Origin: J054 sp965223095
GTDB taxonomy: Bacteria > Pseudomonadota > Gammaproteobacteria > Steroidobacterales > GCA-2729495
Direction of reading: 5' to 3'
NCBI GenBank assembly: GCA_965223095.1
Contig: OZ244979.1
Location: 2,170,001-2,234,000, forward strand
Length of the DNA stretch: 64,000 nt
Shown in pieces: positions 27,593-36,936 of the stretch (position 1 is the first letter of the stretch; the number at the start of each line of letters is the position of its first letter). Both the position numbers and the translations under genes were made by a program. A model generated the notes under the pieces. It had not been told where the DNA came from, made no database searches, and was given only the letters and a program-made list of their open reading frames with translations.

Positions 27593-28678
27593 ATGTTGAT
27601 CAATAACTGGTATGTGGCAGCGGCGGCAGACTCTATTAGCGACGAGCCTGTGCGGGTAAAGATGCTGGGCTGTCTATTCGTGTTGTTTAAAACCAGCGAA
27701 GGCGAAATCGCTTGCCTGAGTGATGTTTGTTGTCATCGTGGCGCATCGTTGTCGCGTGGTCGGCTGGTTAATAGCTGTATCAAGTGTCCGTTTCATGGCT
27801 GGGAATATGCAGCAGACGGCCGCTGTTCGAAAATGCCGGCGTTGGGCCACGAAATTCAAATTCCCAAACGGGCTCGTGTGCCCTCTTATCCGACACAGGT
27901 TTGGAATGGGCTCGTCTGGGTGTTTCTTGGCGATCTAGCGGCAGACGAACGTCCCAGCCTGCCCGACATACCGTTCCTCCAAATCGATCAAACCGATGAA
28001 TACGATGTTCGGTTGCGAGTCAATGAGTACCCAGTCAACTGGGCTAGGATTGCTGAAAACGTATTGGATACTGCGCATATCTTTTATGTGCACAGCTTCG
28101 CCGGTCACATGGAACCGCAGATGGCTATTCCCGAAGTTGAGGAAACTCAGTGGGGCGCGCGTGCCGAGGGCAACCTGATTGCTAAAGACGACCCCAGCGG
28201 TCAGCAATCTTTTCAGCGCAGCGAATTCTCAGCGATCGGCTTGGTCAGCACGCTGCACATCGGAAAACTCGATGGCGGTGCACAGATTTTTTGGGGTGCG
28301 GGCACACCGATCGATGAGTTCAATACCCGGGTGTTTCTGTATTCCTGTCAAAGCTTGAACATGCCGGAATCTGTGCGGGTTCAAATGCGGCAGATCATTG
28401 AAGATGGATTTGATGAAGATTTGCAGGTATGGCGCTATCAGAATCCGCCCATACCGCCGGTATCTCTCGCCGACGAGCTGTTGATTGAAACAGACTACCT
28501 CGAGGCGGCTGCGCGGCGAAAAACAAAGGAGGCTGTTGCAGCGCTCGGAATGATTGATGTGCCCGCGTGGCGTCTCGAAGAACACCGACATGCTTTTGTC
28601 ATTCCGTGTCCTGGTCATCGCGAACAGCGTGGCAACTGGGTGCATAAAACCATACCGATTACGCATGAACTGAGTTGA
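27593..28678 (+). CDS. Rieske non-heme iron oxygenase, alpha-subunit type, cassette 1
   Basis: 361 aa from ATG 27593 (MLINNWYVAA, with CAGGGA upstream); the longer frame to 27494 would include the promoter box. The Rieske cluster ligands are C46-x-H48 and C65-P-F-H68, 16 residues apart. The mononuclear iron triad is visible as D159-TA-H162-IFYV-H167. The size and layout resemble single-component-type demethylases and hydroxylases (vanillate demethylase, toluenesulfonate monooxygenase families). No reductase or ferredoxin gene lies next to it, so electrons must come from elsewhere. The substrate is unknown. The MFS gene follows 15 bp later, presumably co-transcribed. Confidence 0.9.
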   Translation: MLINNWYVAAAADSISDEPVRVKMLGCLFVLFKTSEGEIACLSDVCCHRGASLSRGRLVNSCIKCPFHGWEYAADGRCSKMPALGHEIQIPKRARVPSYPTQVWNGLVWVFLGDLAADERPSLPDIPFLQIDQTDEYDVRLRVNEYPVNWARIAENVLDTAHIFYVHSFAGHMEPQMAIPEVEETQWGARAEGNLIAKDDPSGQQSFQRSEFSAIGLVSTLHIGKLDGGAQIFWGAGTPIDEFNTRVFLYSCQSLNMPESVRVQMRQIIEDGFDEDLQVWRYQNPPIPPVSLADELLIETDYLEAAARRKTKEAVAALGMIDVPAWRLEEHRHAFVIPCPGHREQRGNWVHKTIPITHELS

Positions 28679-28693
28679 TTTGGACTTACTCAG

Positions 28694-30007
28694 ATGATCA
28701 TGAATACGAATACTGAGCGTGTCGGGCCGATTCAATTGGCTCCGGGGGTCACCACCCGGGATTTTTGGGTATTCCTGATCGTTGCTTCAGTTTCTATCGG
28801 TTTTCTGGTTTTTATCAATGTCATACAACCCTATGTGTTGGGTGAAAACCTGGGAATTGAAACCTCGCGCCAAGGGACTGTCACTGGGGACCTCGCGTTC
28901 TGGGCCGAAGTTGTCAGTATCTGTTGCTTTGGTTTTGTCGGTGCCTTGGCTGATAAATGGGGTAGGCGGCCCATGATTTTTCTTGGGTTACTCGTTATGG
29001 CTGCAGGGTATGGTCTTTATCCTATGGCTGCTGATTTGTATGCATTGCTCTTATACAGGCTGATCTTTGCGGTTGGCGCCGCCATGTTTACCGGCGGGCT
29101 TTTTATCCTATTACAAGATATTCCCCAGGAAACATCTCGTGGCAAACTGATGGCGGTCGTCAGCGTCACACAAACAATCGGCGCTGGTGTATCAGTATAT
29201 TTGTTTAGTCAGTTGCTGCCATATTTCAAAACAACCGGATTTGGCGTAGTCATGGCTGGGCGGCTCACGCATTGGGTCGTCGCATTTTTTGTCGTTGCTA
29301 CTGCGATTTTTCTGAGCTTTGGTCTGAGGTCTTCGCGGCAAACCAAGCTTGCGCAGCCAGATGAATCAATTTGGTCAGCTGTGTCGGACGGATTGAGGTT
29401 GGCAAGAAAGCCAAGAATCCGGCTCGCTTATCTAGCGGGTTTTGTTGGCCGTGCCGATATGGCCGTCGCCGGTCTGTTCATTGCGCTTTGGGGCGCATTA
29501 GCAGGCACAGAAATGGCCATCGATTCTGCTGTCGCGACTAAGCGTAGTGGTATCCTAGTGGCAATTGTTTTGGGTTGCAGCGTCTTGACTGCACCGTTGG
29601 TTGGCTTTATTGCGGACCGTGTCAACCGAGTTGCCTTTCTAATCGCCGTGCTGGTTCTTGGCACCATGGGGTATTCTGCCGTCATCTTTGTCGACAACCC
29701 GCTGGATTGGTCAAACCTAGGTTACTTCCTGTTGCTTGGAATTGGTCAGGGTAGTGCGTTTTTCGGTTCCGGCTTGCTGATCGGCCAAGAAGCGCCAGCC
29801 AAAAAACGCGGGGCGGTAATCGGTGTGTATTCCCTGTGCGGTGCGGCGGGAATTCTGCTGATCACAGCCCTCGGTGGCCGCTTATTCGATATGTTTTCTC
29901 CGCAAGCACCATTCATACTGATGGCATTTCTATACTGTATTTTGTTGTTGGTGACGATCTTTGTCTACATAACGGATCGCGGACCATCAATATCTTCTAT
30001 GCGCTGA
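28694..30007 (+). CDS. MFS permease, cassette 1
   Basis: 437 aa with about 12 hydrophobic helices. The loop 2-3 motif GALADKWGRRPM is the classical MFS signature; a second copy of the motif in the other half is GFIADRVNRVAF. It lies 15 bp after the Rieske oxygenase and probably imports its substrate or exports a product. The protein shares the opening PIQLAPGV, QPYVLGENLGI and the SRGK motif with the permease of cassette 2 (PIWLSSGV, QPYLLTENLQI, SRGK), so they are paralogues. Substrate unknown. Confidence 0.88.
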   Translation: MIMNTNTERVGPIQLAPGVTTRDFWVFLIVASVSIGFLVFINVIQPYVLGENLGIETSRQGTVTGDLAFWAEVVSICCFGFVGALADKWGRRPMIFLGLLVMAAGYGLYPMAADLYALLLYRLIFAVGAAMFTGGLFILLQDIPQETSRGKLMAVVSVTQTIGAGVSVYLFSQLLPYFKTTGFGVVMAGRLTHWVVAFFVVATAIFLSFGLRSSRQTKLAQPDESIWSAVSDGLRLARKPRIRLAYLAGFVGRADMAVAGLFIALWGALAGTEMAIDSAVATKRSGILVAIVLGCSVLTAPLVGFIADRVNRVAFLIAVLVLGTMGYSAVIFVDNPLDWSNLGYFLLLGIGQGSAFFGSGLLIGQEAPAKKRGAVIGVYSLCGAAGILLITALGGRLFDMFSPQAPFILMAFLYCILLLVTIFVYITDRGPSISSMR

Positions 30008-30123
30008 TTAGTAATCGTAATTTTTCAAGCGCATCCCGAGTACTTGCGATTCCTGCTTTGGTAAATCTCTTGGTGCTGCCTGAGACCCATGCGGTACCAA
30101 TTTCAGTTAGCTTCTCAATGAAT

Positions 30124-30139
30124 GGGGTCAGAGTAAAAA
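30124..30139 (+). repeat. Copy of GGGGTCAGAGTAAAAA repeat
   Basis: GGGGTCAGAGTAAAAA, identical to the complement of 21303-21318 and one base different from 17166-17181. It lies in the 243-bp gap between the MFS gene and the convergent lacI-type gene, which holds no gene I can support. Confidence 0.65.
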
Positions 30140-30250
30140 TTCGTAGCATAGGGGAATTTTACATACGTACATCGTAAGCAATCTGCGGTGTTGGCTGCAC
30201 CTTGAGGGATAGCTAAGATTGCCGAGTGACAAGCAAATTGCGGCGTCGAG

Positions 30251-31258
30251 TTAGCCAGCAATAGCTTTAACTGAATCTCTTACGACTAGGTCTGTCGGTA
30301 AAATAACGCGGCGACATGGCAGCTCTTCTCCGTTGATCTGTGAAATTAGCATTTCAGCAGCTTTTTGGCCTGTGGTGTATGCAGATTGCCGGACGGTTGT
30401 GAGCGTAGGAGTTAGGAATCTCGCAACTGGGTGATCATCGAATCCGATCACCGAGATATCATCCGGAACGCATAGTCCTTGCTCATAAGTAATGGCGTGC
30501 AACGCGCCGATCGCTTGTTCGTCAGTCGTGCACACGAGTGCCGTCGGCCGATCGTTTTGAGCAAGAATCTCGTTAACGGCACGACCTCCATGCTCCATGC
30601 CGAAGTAAGTACTTGCGACCAGGTTTTTTTGATATTCAACGTCAGCGGCCTCTAACGCGATTCTGTAGCCTTCCAATCGCTTGTCTGCAACTTTCGACTG
30701 CGACGGCCCACCGATAAAGGCGATCCTTCGATGTCCGTGGGCAATTAGAAATTCCGTTGCCTTGCGCATGGCAGCTTGATCATCTATGCCGACGCTCGGG
30801 CAAGCTGACTTAGGCATTGCAGGGCCAATGGCTACGCGCGGGCGATTGGTGTTGATCTTAGGCATGATATCGGAAAATCCGATCACACCGTCTACTTGGT
30901 GAGAATTCAGTATCGTTGTCGTCGATGACCGACTGACCTGCATGTCAGATAGCAGCACAGAATATCCAGCCTGCTGCGCGAAGTTCTGTGCACCGTTCAC
31001 GCAGGTCGTGTAATAGGCGCTCTCGATGGTCGGAATTGCGATCAAAAGGGCGAAGTTGCGCGAAGTTCTCAGGCTGCGCGCTGCTTGAAGCGGCGCATAG
31101 CTTTTTTTCCGCACGATCGCCTGGATTTTGGCGCGTGTTGTAGGCGCTACCAAATTCGGTGATTTTAGCGCTCGCGATACCGTGGCGGTTGAGACACCGA
31201 CAAGCATCGCGATGTCTTTCATGCGCAGCACATGTGGTTCATCGTCTTTATTGTTCAT
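30251..31258 (-). CDS. LacI-family transcriptional regulator
   Basis: 335 aa. Typical N-terminal helix-turn-helix and hinge: MKDIAMLVGVSTATVSRAL, then SPNLVAPTTRAKIQAIVRKKSY. The sugar-binding periplasmic-protein-like domain follows (FALLIAIPTIES, GVIGFSD, HRRIAFIGGPSQSK, DDISVIGFDDHPVARFLTPTLTTVRQ). It is divergent from a TonB receptor-ThuA-dehydrogenase operon. The intergenic region contains a perfect 15-bp palindrome of LacI type. A sugar or sugar derivative is the likely effector. Confidence 0.93.
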   Translation of the reverse strand: MNNKDDEPHVLRMKDIAMLVGVSTATVSRALKSPNLVAPTTRAKIQAIVRKKSYAPLQAARSLRTSRNFALLIAIPTIESAYYTTCVNGAQNFAQQAGYSVLLSDMQVSRSSTTTILNSHQVDGVIGFSDIMPKINTNRPRVAIGPAMPKSACPSVGIDDQAAMRKATEFLIAHGHRRIAFIGGPSQSKVADKRLEGYRIALEAADVEYQKNLVASTYFGMEHGGRAVNEILAQNDRPTALVCTTDEQAIGALHAITYEQGLCVPDDISVIGFDDHPVARFLTPTLTTVRQSAYTTGQKAAEMLISQINGEELPCRRVILPTDLVVRDSVKAIAG

Positions 31259-31315
31259 AGCGAGGGGCCAAACGAGTATTTCAAAAATTACCTAATCGGA
31301 GCATAATGATGCAAA

Positions 31316-31330
31316 CGATTACTGTAATCG
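31316..31330. promoter_or_regulatory. LacI-type operator, CGATTAC-T-GTAATCG
   Basis: Perfect palindrome with one central base, 31 bp before the TonB receptor start and 58 bp before the lacI-type start. A CATAAT -10-like hexamer lies at 31302-31307, so a bound repressor would block the start site of the receptor operon. Confidence 0.7.
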
Positions 31331-31361
31331 ATTTCATTATTACTCTATCGTATCACGAAAG

Positions 31362-33752
31362 ATGTCTAAGCTACTAAAAAATATAATCTATTTTATAATT
31401 TTCGTGTCCCAGCTTGCATTCGCTATGCCCCTGAATGCGGCGGGCCCAACAGAGGAAATCGTTGTCACTGCTCGGAAACGCAGCGAGGATCTGCAATCCG
31501 TTCCAGTCGCGATCACGGCCCTATCTGAGGACTTCATCGAGCAGATGGGTATTAGTCGGACCGAGGACCTGGTCAAGGTCACGCCGGGACTGACGTTTAC
31601 CAAAGGTATTGGAGGGGCGGACCGTCGTCCTGACATTCGTGGGCTGAGCCCGGTGCGGGGTCGCTCTACGGTTGCGATTCTCGTCGACGGGGTGGACATT
31701 ACCAGTGATTCGGGCGTTGGCACGGGTGGCGGCACGGCATTGAACGTCGACTTGTTCGAACTCGAACGCATCGAGGTTGTTCGCGGGCCACAAAGCGCAC
31801 TGTACGGTCGCAATGCATTTGCAGGCGCGATTAGCTACATCACGAAAAAACCAAGTAGCGAATTCGACGGTTTTGTGTCGGGTGAATTCGATGAATATGG
31901 CACGCGAATCCTGAAAGCGAATGTGAGCGGACCGCTGATCGGCGAAAAATTGCTGGGTCGCATCGGCGTCGGGCATTCTGAAACCGACGGCCAGTATGTG
32001 AACGCCGAGAATGGAGTTCGGCTGGGCGACAATGACACGAACTCTTTTGCCGTGGCACTTACCTGGATACCCAGTGAATCCTTTGAAACAAACTTTCGTT
32101 TCGATTATGTGGACCAGGAAGGCGGACAATCGGCGGTCGCGGGTATTGCGAATAATGCCTGTGCCTCTGTCGATGAGTTTGCGACGGTCGTGAACACGGA
32201 TTTCAGTTTATGCGAGAGGCGCCCAAACTCCGACTTTACGCAGATCTACCTTGGTACGGTTCCGGATATTGGGCCGAGTGACATCCGATTGTCCGACGAT
32301 CATTTCTTCGGAATACAGAATGAGCAGAAGCGTTTCACCTGGACGTTCGACTGGTCGCTTCCATTCGGCAGTTTAGTTTCGGTCAGCTCATACGGCGACT
32401 ATGATGAAACTGATGACTTCGATCTTGATCAGCAGCCGGACGGCGTTCCGGTTACGGGAACGGCGGCGTTCTCATTTTCGCCTGATGTCAGCGCCGGCGC
32501 ACATACTGATACGGTCACCGGCAGGAACACGCTGTTCCAGGATTTACGACTCGTGGGTCAAAGCGGAGACCGCGTGGCCTGGATGTTTGGCGGCGAGTAT
32601 TTCGAAGAGGATTGGGACCGCTTAGCCTACGTGCGCTATGACCCAAAGTTCGAGCGGCCCGCCGATAATCTGCCGGCTGGCAAGGAAGCGACCTGGCCAG
32701 GGTTAAGAACGCGCGATATCGAAAGTTGGGGCGTGTACGGCGCCGTCGATATCGATTTTTTCGACACCTGGACGCTGTCAGCGTCTGCGCGATATCAGGA
32801 AGAGGACGTGACATTCTTTGCCGAGGCCATCTGCTTCCAGTGTGACCCGCAGGTACTGGAAAATCCGCCATTTTTTCGGGAATCCAACAGCTTTGAAAGC
32901 TTTGATCCACGGTTGTCGGTTGAATTCGCGGCAACTGATGATGCTTTGGTCTACGTCAGCGTAGCAAAAGGTTCGAAGCCTGGGGGCTTCACGGCCCAAA
33001 CGGCCTTGACTGACGATTCGAAGCGTTTCGATAAGGAAACCATGTGGACTTACGAGCTTGGCGCAAAGACAACTTGGTTTGAGCGTGCACTCGTCATCAA
33101 TGCCGCGCTCTTTCACATCGACAATCGTGACAAACAGGTTGCCGCGGTGGAGGGTTTTCCTCCGCAGACTTACACCGACAATGTTGGCAAAGCAGAAATT
33201 GATGGTTTCGAGTTCGAAATGATTGCGACGCTCGTCGACGATTTGACCCTGACCATGAGCTATGCTTACACCGACGGTGAATATGTTGACTATTTCTTCG
33301 AAAGCGCCAAGGGTGGTGCGTCCTTTTTTGATGTCGATCCGTCGACGGGGCGGTTTGGCTTGGTACCGGTGGATTCCGACCCAGATTTTGACGTGGCGGG
33401 GAAGAAACTGATCAATGTACCCAAGCATGCGCTAAATGCGTCTGCCGAATATGTTTATTCGTTCAGTACGGATGTGAATGCTATCGCACGGTTCAGCTAT
33501 TCATATCGTTCGAAGCGCTTTCTCGACACTCAGAATTTCGCAAAGTTTGATGACAAACACACCGTCGAATTCATGGTCGGCATTCTTCATCCGCGTGTCG
33601 AAGCGTACTGGTATGTTGAAAATGCATTTGACGACGACACACCCGAATCGGGCGTTAGCTTTGTCAATTTCGCCGATGATTTTCAGACACTGAACGTCAT
33701 TTATCCTGCGCAGCAGCGCACTCTGGGCACCAGAGTGCGCGTGTTTTTCTAA
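31362..33752 (+). CDS. TonB-dependent receptor, first gene of putative sugar-oxidation operon
   Basis: 796 aa. Signal peptide (about residues 1-27), TonB box-like EEIVVTARKR, plug domain (VPVAITALSEDFIEQMG, DIRGLSP, LFELERIEVVRGPQSALYGRNAFAGAI) and a barrel ending in RVRVFF. It looks complete. The type is the FecA/CirA-like group abundant in marine gammaproteobacteria and sphingomonads. It is followed by ThuA-like, dehydrogenase small-subunit and GMC genes at gaps of 11, 7 and 2 bp, so one operon under the LacI-type regulator is likely. The imported compound is probably a glycoside or other sugar derivative (inference). Confidence 0.9.
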   Translation: MSKLLKNIIYFIIFVSQLAFAMPLNAAGPTEEIVVTARKRSEDLQSVPVAITALSEDFIEQMGISRTEDLVKVTPGLTFTKGIGGADRRPDIRGLSPVRGRSTVAILVDGVDITSDSGVGTGGGTALNVDLFELERIEVVRGPQSALYGRNAFAGAISYITKKPSSEFDGFVSGEFDEYGTRILKANVSGPLIGEKLLGRIGVGHSETDGQYVNAENGVRLGDNDTNSFAVALTWIPSESFETNFRFDYVDQEGGQSAVAGIANNACASVDEFATVVNTDFSLCERRPNSDFTQIYLGTVPDIGPSDIRLSDDHFFGIQNEQKRFTWTFDWSLPFGSLVSVSSYGDYDETDDFDLDQQPDGVPVTGTAAFSFSPDVSAGAHTDTVTGRNTLFQDLRLVGQSGDRVAWMFGGEYFEEDWDRLAYVRYDPKFERPADNLPAGKEATWPGLRTRDIESWGVYGAVDIDFFDTWTLSASARYQEEDVTFFAEAICFQCDPQVLENPPFFRESNSFESFDPRLSVEFAATDDALVYVSVAKGSKPGGFTAQTALTDDSKRFDKETMWTYELGAKTTWFERALVINAALFHIDNRDKQVAAVEGFPPQTYTDNVGKAEIDGFEFEMIATLVDDLTLTMSYAYTDGEYVDYFFESAKGGASFFDVDPSTGRFGLVPVDSDPDFDVAGKKLINVPKHALNASAEYVYSFSTDVNAIARFSYSYRSKRFLDTQNFAKFDDKHTVEFMVGILHPRVEAYWYVENAFDDDTPESGVSFVNFADDFQTLNVIYPAQQRTLGTRVRVFF

Positions 33753-33763
33753 TTCGAATCCGA

Positions 33764-34621
33764 ATGTCTATTGTACTTCGCGTTGCCGGTTTTTTTGTCA
33801 TCGCTGTCCTGATTTTTGGTGGCTGGCTTTTCTTTCGTATTGGGTATCATCAACAACTACAGATGTTTCTACCGGATCGCATGGACAATGTCGCACCGGA
33901 TCTGCCTCGCGAACTCGCCCGGCCGGCCATTCTGGTGTTTTCTAAAACCAATGGTTTCCGGCACCATGAAGCGATACCGGCTGCCGAAACCGCATTTCGC
34001 GATCTTGCCGCAGTTTCGGCATGGTCGATTTTCGTCACCGAGAACGGCGCGGTTTTTTCGCCCAAAAATCTCGAGCAGTTTGATGTCGTGGTCTGGAGTA
34101 ATGCGTCCGGGCGTATTCTGCTGGACGATCAGCGCGCAGCACTGCGACATTTCATCGAGTCTGGCGGAGGATTCGTTGGCTTGCATGCCGCTGGTGATGC
34201 TTCGCATGAGTCGTGGCCCTGGTACGTAAACGAAGTTATTGGCGCCGAGTTTACGGGGCATCCGCGCCGCTCTCACATTCAACAGGCGGAGATCATTGTC
34301 GAGGAGCCGGACCACCCCACGATGCAACACCTGCCCGCACGCTGGCGCCGATCGGATGAATGGTACAGCTTCGCTGAAAGTCCTCGTGGGCGTGTCAAAG
34401 TTCTCGCGCGTCTCGATGAATCAAGCTACGATCCCGAATCGCTCGCAATGGGGGATGATCATCCCATCGTCTGGAGCCGCGAACTGATGCGGGGTCGTGT
34501 CTTTTATAGTGCACTCGGACACACCGGCGCGGCGTGGTCGGAGCCGGCGCAGGTCGAAATGGTTGGCCGGGCCATTGCCTGGGCCGGCAGGCTCGATGAG
34601 CCGGCCGTGGAAGTGGAATGA
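33764..34621 (+). CDS. ThuA-like domain protein, membrane-anchored or exported
   Basis: 285 aa. An N-terminal hydrophobic helix (residues 7-26) is followed by a ThuA/class I glutamine amidotransferase-like fold: VFSKTNGFRHHEAI, VVWSNASG, GGGFVGLHAAGDAS, EFTGHP, DHPIVWSRELMRGRVFYSALGHT. ThuA takes part in use of trehalose and related disaccharides with a 3-dehydrogenase partner; ThuA-like proteins are often linked to 3-keto-sugar metabolism. Its place between a TonB receptor and a GMC dehydrogenase pair fits this. No catalytic proof is visible. Confidence 0.85.
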   Translation: MSIVLRVAGFFVIAVLIFGGWLFFRIGYHQQLQMFLPDRMDNVAPDLPRELARPAILVFSKTNGFRHHEAIPAAETAFRDLAAVSAWSIFVTENGAVFSPKNLEQFDVVVWSNASGRILLDDQRAALRHFIESGGGFVGLHAAGDASHESWPWYVNEVIGAEFTGHPRRSHIQQAEIIVEEPDHPTMQHLPARWRRSDEWYSFAESPRGRVKVLARLDESSYDPESLAMGDDHPIVWSRELMRGRVFYSALGHTGAAWSEPAQVEMVGRAIAWAGRLDEPAVEVE

Positions 34622-34628
34622 TTGCTCC

Positions 34629-35207
34629 ATGCTAAACCGTAGAATTCTCCTCGCGCGCGCCGCCGCTGTCCTCGGTACGACAATCAGTCCGTCTGTTGCC
34701 CGTAGCGTGCTTGCCGCGGCGCCAGCGAACGATGCGTCGCCGCCTACGCTTTCGCGGTCGGAGTTCCAGCTCATGGAGGTAATGACTGATCGTATCATCC
34801 CGGATACGGATATTCCCGGCGCAGTCGCCGCCGGCGTACCGAATTTCATTGACTATATGGTTCGTGATTCGCTTACCGATGCCGAGGTGAGTCTGATTCG
34901 CGATGGCCTGCGGCAGTTCGACACCGATGCCCGGGAGCAGCATGGCCAGCGCTTCGTCGCTTTGGAGTTAGACCAGCAGGTCCAATTGTTGAGCGACCTC
35001 GATAAAAAAATGATCTTCCCGTTCTACCCGCCGGGACGAGCGTTGCCATTTTTCGCCTTGTTTAAGGAGCTCACCGTCGTTGGCTATTTCACCAGCGAAG
35101 TCGGCGCCACCGTGGCATTGAACTATCTGCCGGTTCCGGGCCGTTATGACGGCTGTGTCGAGTTCGAACCGGGTGGCAAGGCATGGTTTCGGCAAGGATT
35201 TGGTTAA
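34629..35207 (+). CDS. Gluconate 2-dehydrogenase subunit 3-like protein (Tat small subunit)
   Basis: 192 aa from ATG 34629; the longer frame overlaps the ThuA gene and is rejected. A twin-arginine signal (NRRILLARAAAVLG) leads into the subunit-3 domain: LMEVMTDRIIPDTDIPGAVAAGVPNFIDYM and FFALFKELTVVGYFTSEVGA. Such small subunits chaperone a GMC-type flavoprotein through the Tat pathway and form membrane-bound sugar dehydrogenases, including glucoside 3-dehydrogenases. The GMC gene begins 2 bp downstream. No cytochrome c subunit follows. Confidence 0.88.
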   Translation: MLNRRILLARAAAVLGTTISPSVARSVLAAAPANDASPPTLSRSEFQLMEVMTDRIIPDTDIPGAVAAGVPNFIDYMVRDSLTDAEVSLIRDGLRQFDTDAREQHGQRFVALELDQQVQLLSDLDKKMIFPFYPPGRALPFFALFKELTVVGYFTSEVGATVALNYLPVPGRYDGCVEFEPGGKAWFRQGFG

Positions 35208-35209
35208 AT

Positions 35210-36892
35210 ATGACTGTTGAATTCGATGCGGTTGTCGTCGGTTCCGGTGTTACTGGTGGATGGGCGGCCAAGGAACTCACAGAGTCCGGCCTGAAGGTTC
35301 TCCTGCTTGAGCGCGGGCGCAATGTCGAACACGGCAAGGACTATCCCACCGAGCACGCCGCTCCGTGGGAGATGGAGTTCAGGGGGCTTGGCAACCGCCG
35401 ACTCTATGCATCGGATTACCCATTGCAAAGTCAGGAGTTGGCATTCAGTGAGTACACGGAGCATTTCTTTGCCAATGAACGCGAACAGCCCTACTTGCAA
35501 ACAGAAGACCGCCCATTTTACTGGGTGCGTGGTAACCAGCTCGGCGGTAAGTCCCTGTTGTGGGCGCGACAAGTGTATCGCTGGAGTGACCTCGACTTCA
35601 CCGCGAACAGGAGCGACGGGCATGGCATCGATTGGCCGATCCGCTACAAGGATATCGAGCCTTGGTATGACCACGTTGAAGCCTTCATTGGCGTCAGTGG
35701 ACAGGCCGAAGAATTGCCGCAGCTTCCCGACGGGAAATTTCTGCCGCCGATGGAGCTCAATTGTGTTGAGAAACGGGTTCGCGATGCCATCGCCGAGCGC
35801 TACGAAGACCGGCTGCTGACGATTGGTCGGGTCGCTGTGCTCACGGAACCGTTGCATGGCCGAGGTGCTTGCCATTATTGCGGTCCATGCGAACGCGGCT
35901 GCTCGGTCGGGGCGTATTTCAGCAGCCAGAGTTCGACGCTGCCCGCTGCCGAGGCGACGGGAAACTTGACCACCCTAACGGACTGCATCGTTGCAAGCCT
36001 GAAGTTTGATGCACACTCGCGTCGAGTCACGGCCGTGCGTTGTATCGATGCAAAAACAAAGACGGGATTCACGGTGCGTGGTCGAATTGTTTTTTTGTGC
36101 GGATCTACATTGGGATCGACGCAAGTCTTGTTGAACTCGCGGTCGGAAAGTGCATCCAATGGGCTCGGCAACTCCAGCGGGGTGCTAGGCCATTATTTAA
36201 TGGACCACACCGCGGGTCTTGGCGCGGTCGGCCAGATGCCGGGTTTCGACGATCGCTATTATTATGGGCACCGCCCGAACGGTGTCTACGTGCCGCGTTT
36301 TCGCAACGTTGACGCACCGCATGCTGACTTTTTGCGTGGCTACGCACTGCAGGGCGGAGCAGGACGGCAAGGCTGGAAACGTGGCAGGAATCTCAGAGGT
36401 ATTGGCGCGGACTTCAAGGCCGCGCTTACGCGACCGGGGCCATGGAACATGGCATTCATAGGTTTCGGCGAATGTCTGCCCTATTACGAAAATCACGTAA
36501 CACTCGATGAGAAAAAGACGGATCAGTGGGGCATCCCGCTGCTCAAGACAAGTTTTTCGTTCGGAAAAAACGAGCAGGCAATGCGAAAGGACATCGCGCG
36601 GGAATCCAAAGCGATGTTGAAGTCTGCAGGCGCAAAGAACATTATCGCAACGACCGAAATTGGCGTTGGCGGATCCGCGATACACGAGATGGGTACCGCG
36701 CGAATGGGCCATGATCCTGCGAAGTCCGTATTGAACCGCTACAACCAGTGCCATGATGCGCCCAATGTATTCGTAACGGATGGCGCTTGCATGACATCTT
36801 CCGCCTGTCAGAACCCGTCACTCACGTACATGGCACTCACGGCCCGAGCCTGCGATTTCGCGGTTCAGAGTATTCGTGATGGGCAGCTGTGA
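35210..36892 (+). CDS. GMC-family FAD oxidoreductase (gluconate/glucoside dehydrogenase large-subunit type)
   Basis: 560 aa from ATG 35210. FAD-binding Rossmann motif VVVGSGVTGGWAAKEL (about residues 8-23), GNQLGGKSLLWARQ, a Cys-rich segment HYCGPCERGC (about 218-227) as in dehydrogenases that carry or dock an extra redox centre, and the C-terminal active-site region HEMGTARMG and CQNPSLTYMA. It pairs with the Tat small subunit just upstream and should work in the periplasm. Family members oxidise gluconate, sorbitol or the C3 of glycosides; with ThuA and a LacI regulator, glycoside 3-oxidation is my favoured reading, but unproved. Confidence 0.88.
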   Translation: MTVEFDAVVVGSGVTGGWAAKELTESGLKVLLLERGRNVEHGKDYPTEHAAPWEMEFRGLGNRRLYASDYPLQSQELAFSEYTEHFFANEREQPYLQTEDRPFYWVRGNQLGGKSLLWARQVYRWSDLDFTANRSDGHGIDWPIRYKDIEPWYDHVEAFIGVSGQAEELPQLPDGKFLPPMELNCVEKRVRDAIAERYEDRLLTIGRVAVLTEPLHGRGACHYCGPCERGCSVGAYFSSQSSTLPAAEATGNLTTLTDCIVASLKFDAHSRRVTAVRCIDAKTKTGFTVRGRIVFLCGSTLGSTQVLLNSRSESASNGLGNSSGVLGHYLMDHTAGLGAVGQMPGFDDRYYYGHRPNGVYVPRFRNVDAPHADFLRGYALQGGAGRQGWKRGRNLRGIGADFKAALTRPGPWNMAFIGFGECLPYYENHVTLDEKKTDQWGIPLLKTSFSFGKNEQAMRKDIARESKAMLKSAGAKNIIATTEIGVGGSAIHEMGTARMGHDPAKSVLNRYNQCHDAPNVFVTDGACMTSSACQNPSLTYMALTARACDFAVQSIRDGQL

Positions 36893-36936
36893 GATGTCTA
36901 CGAAACGGTGTGTTCACCGGCGCTGAAGTTTGCGAT

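Noticed and set aside
29836..30177. 113-codon plus-strand ORF
   Set aside because: Mostly within the MFS gene in another frame; the tail covers a repeat. No family features.
34497..34628. Longer start of the dehydrogenase small subunit
   Set aside because: Arg-rich and inside the ThuA gene; the Tat signal begins at 34629.
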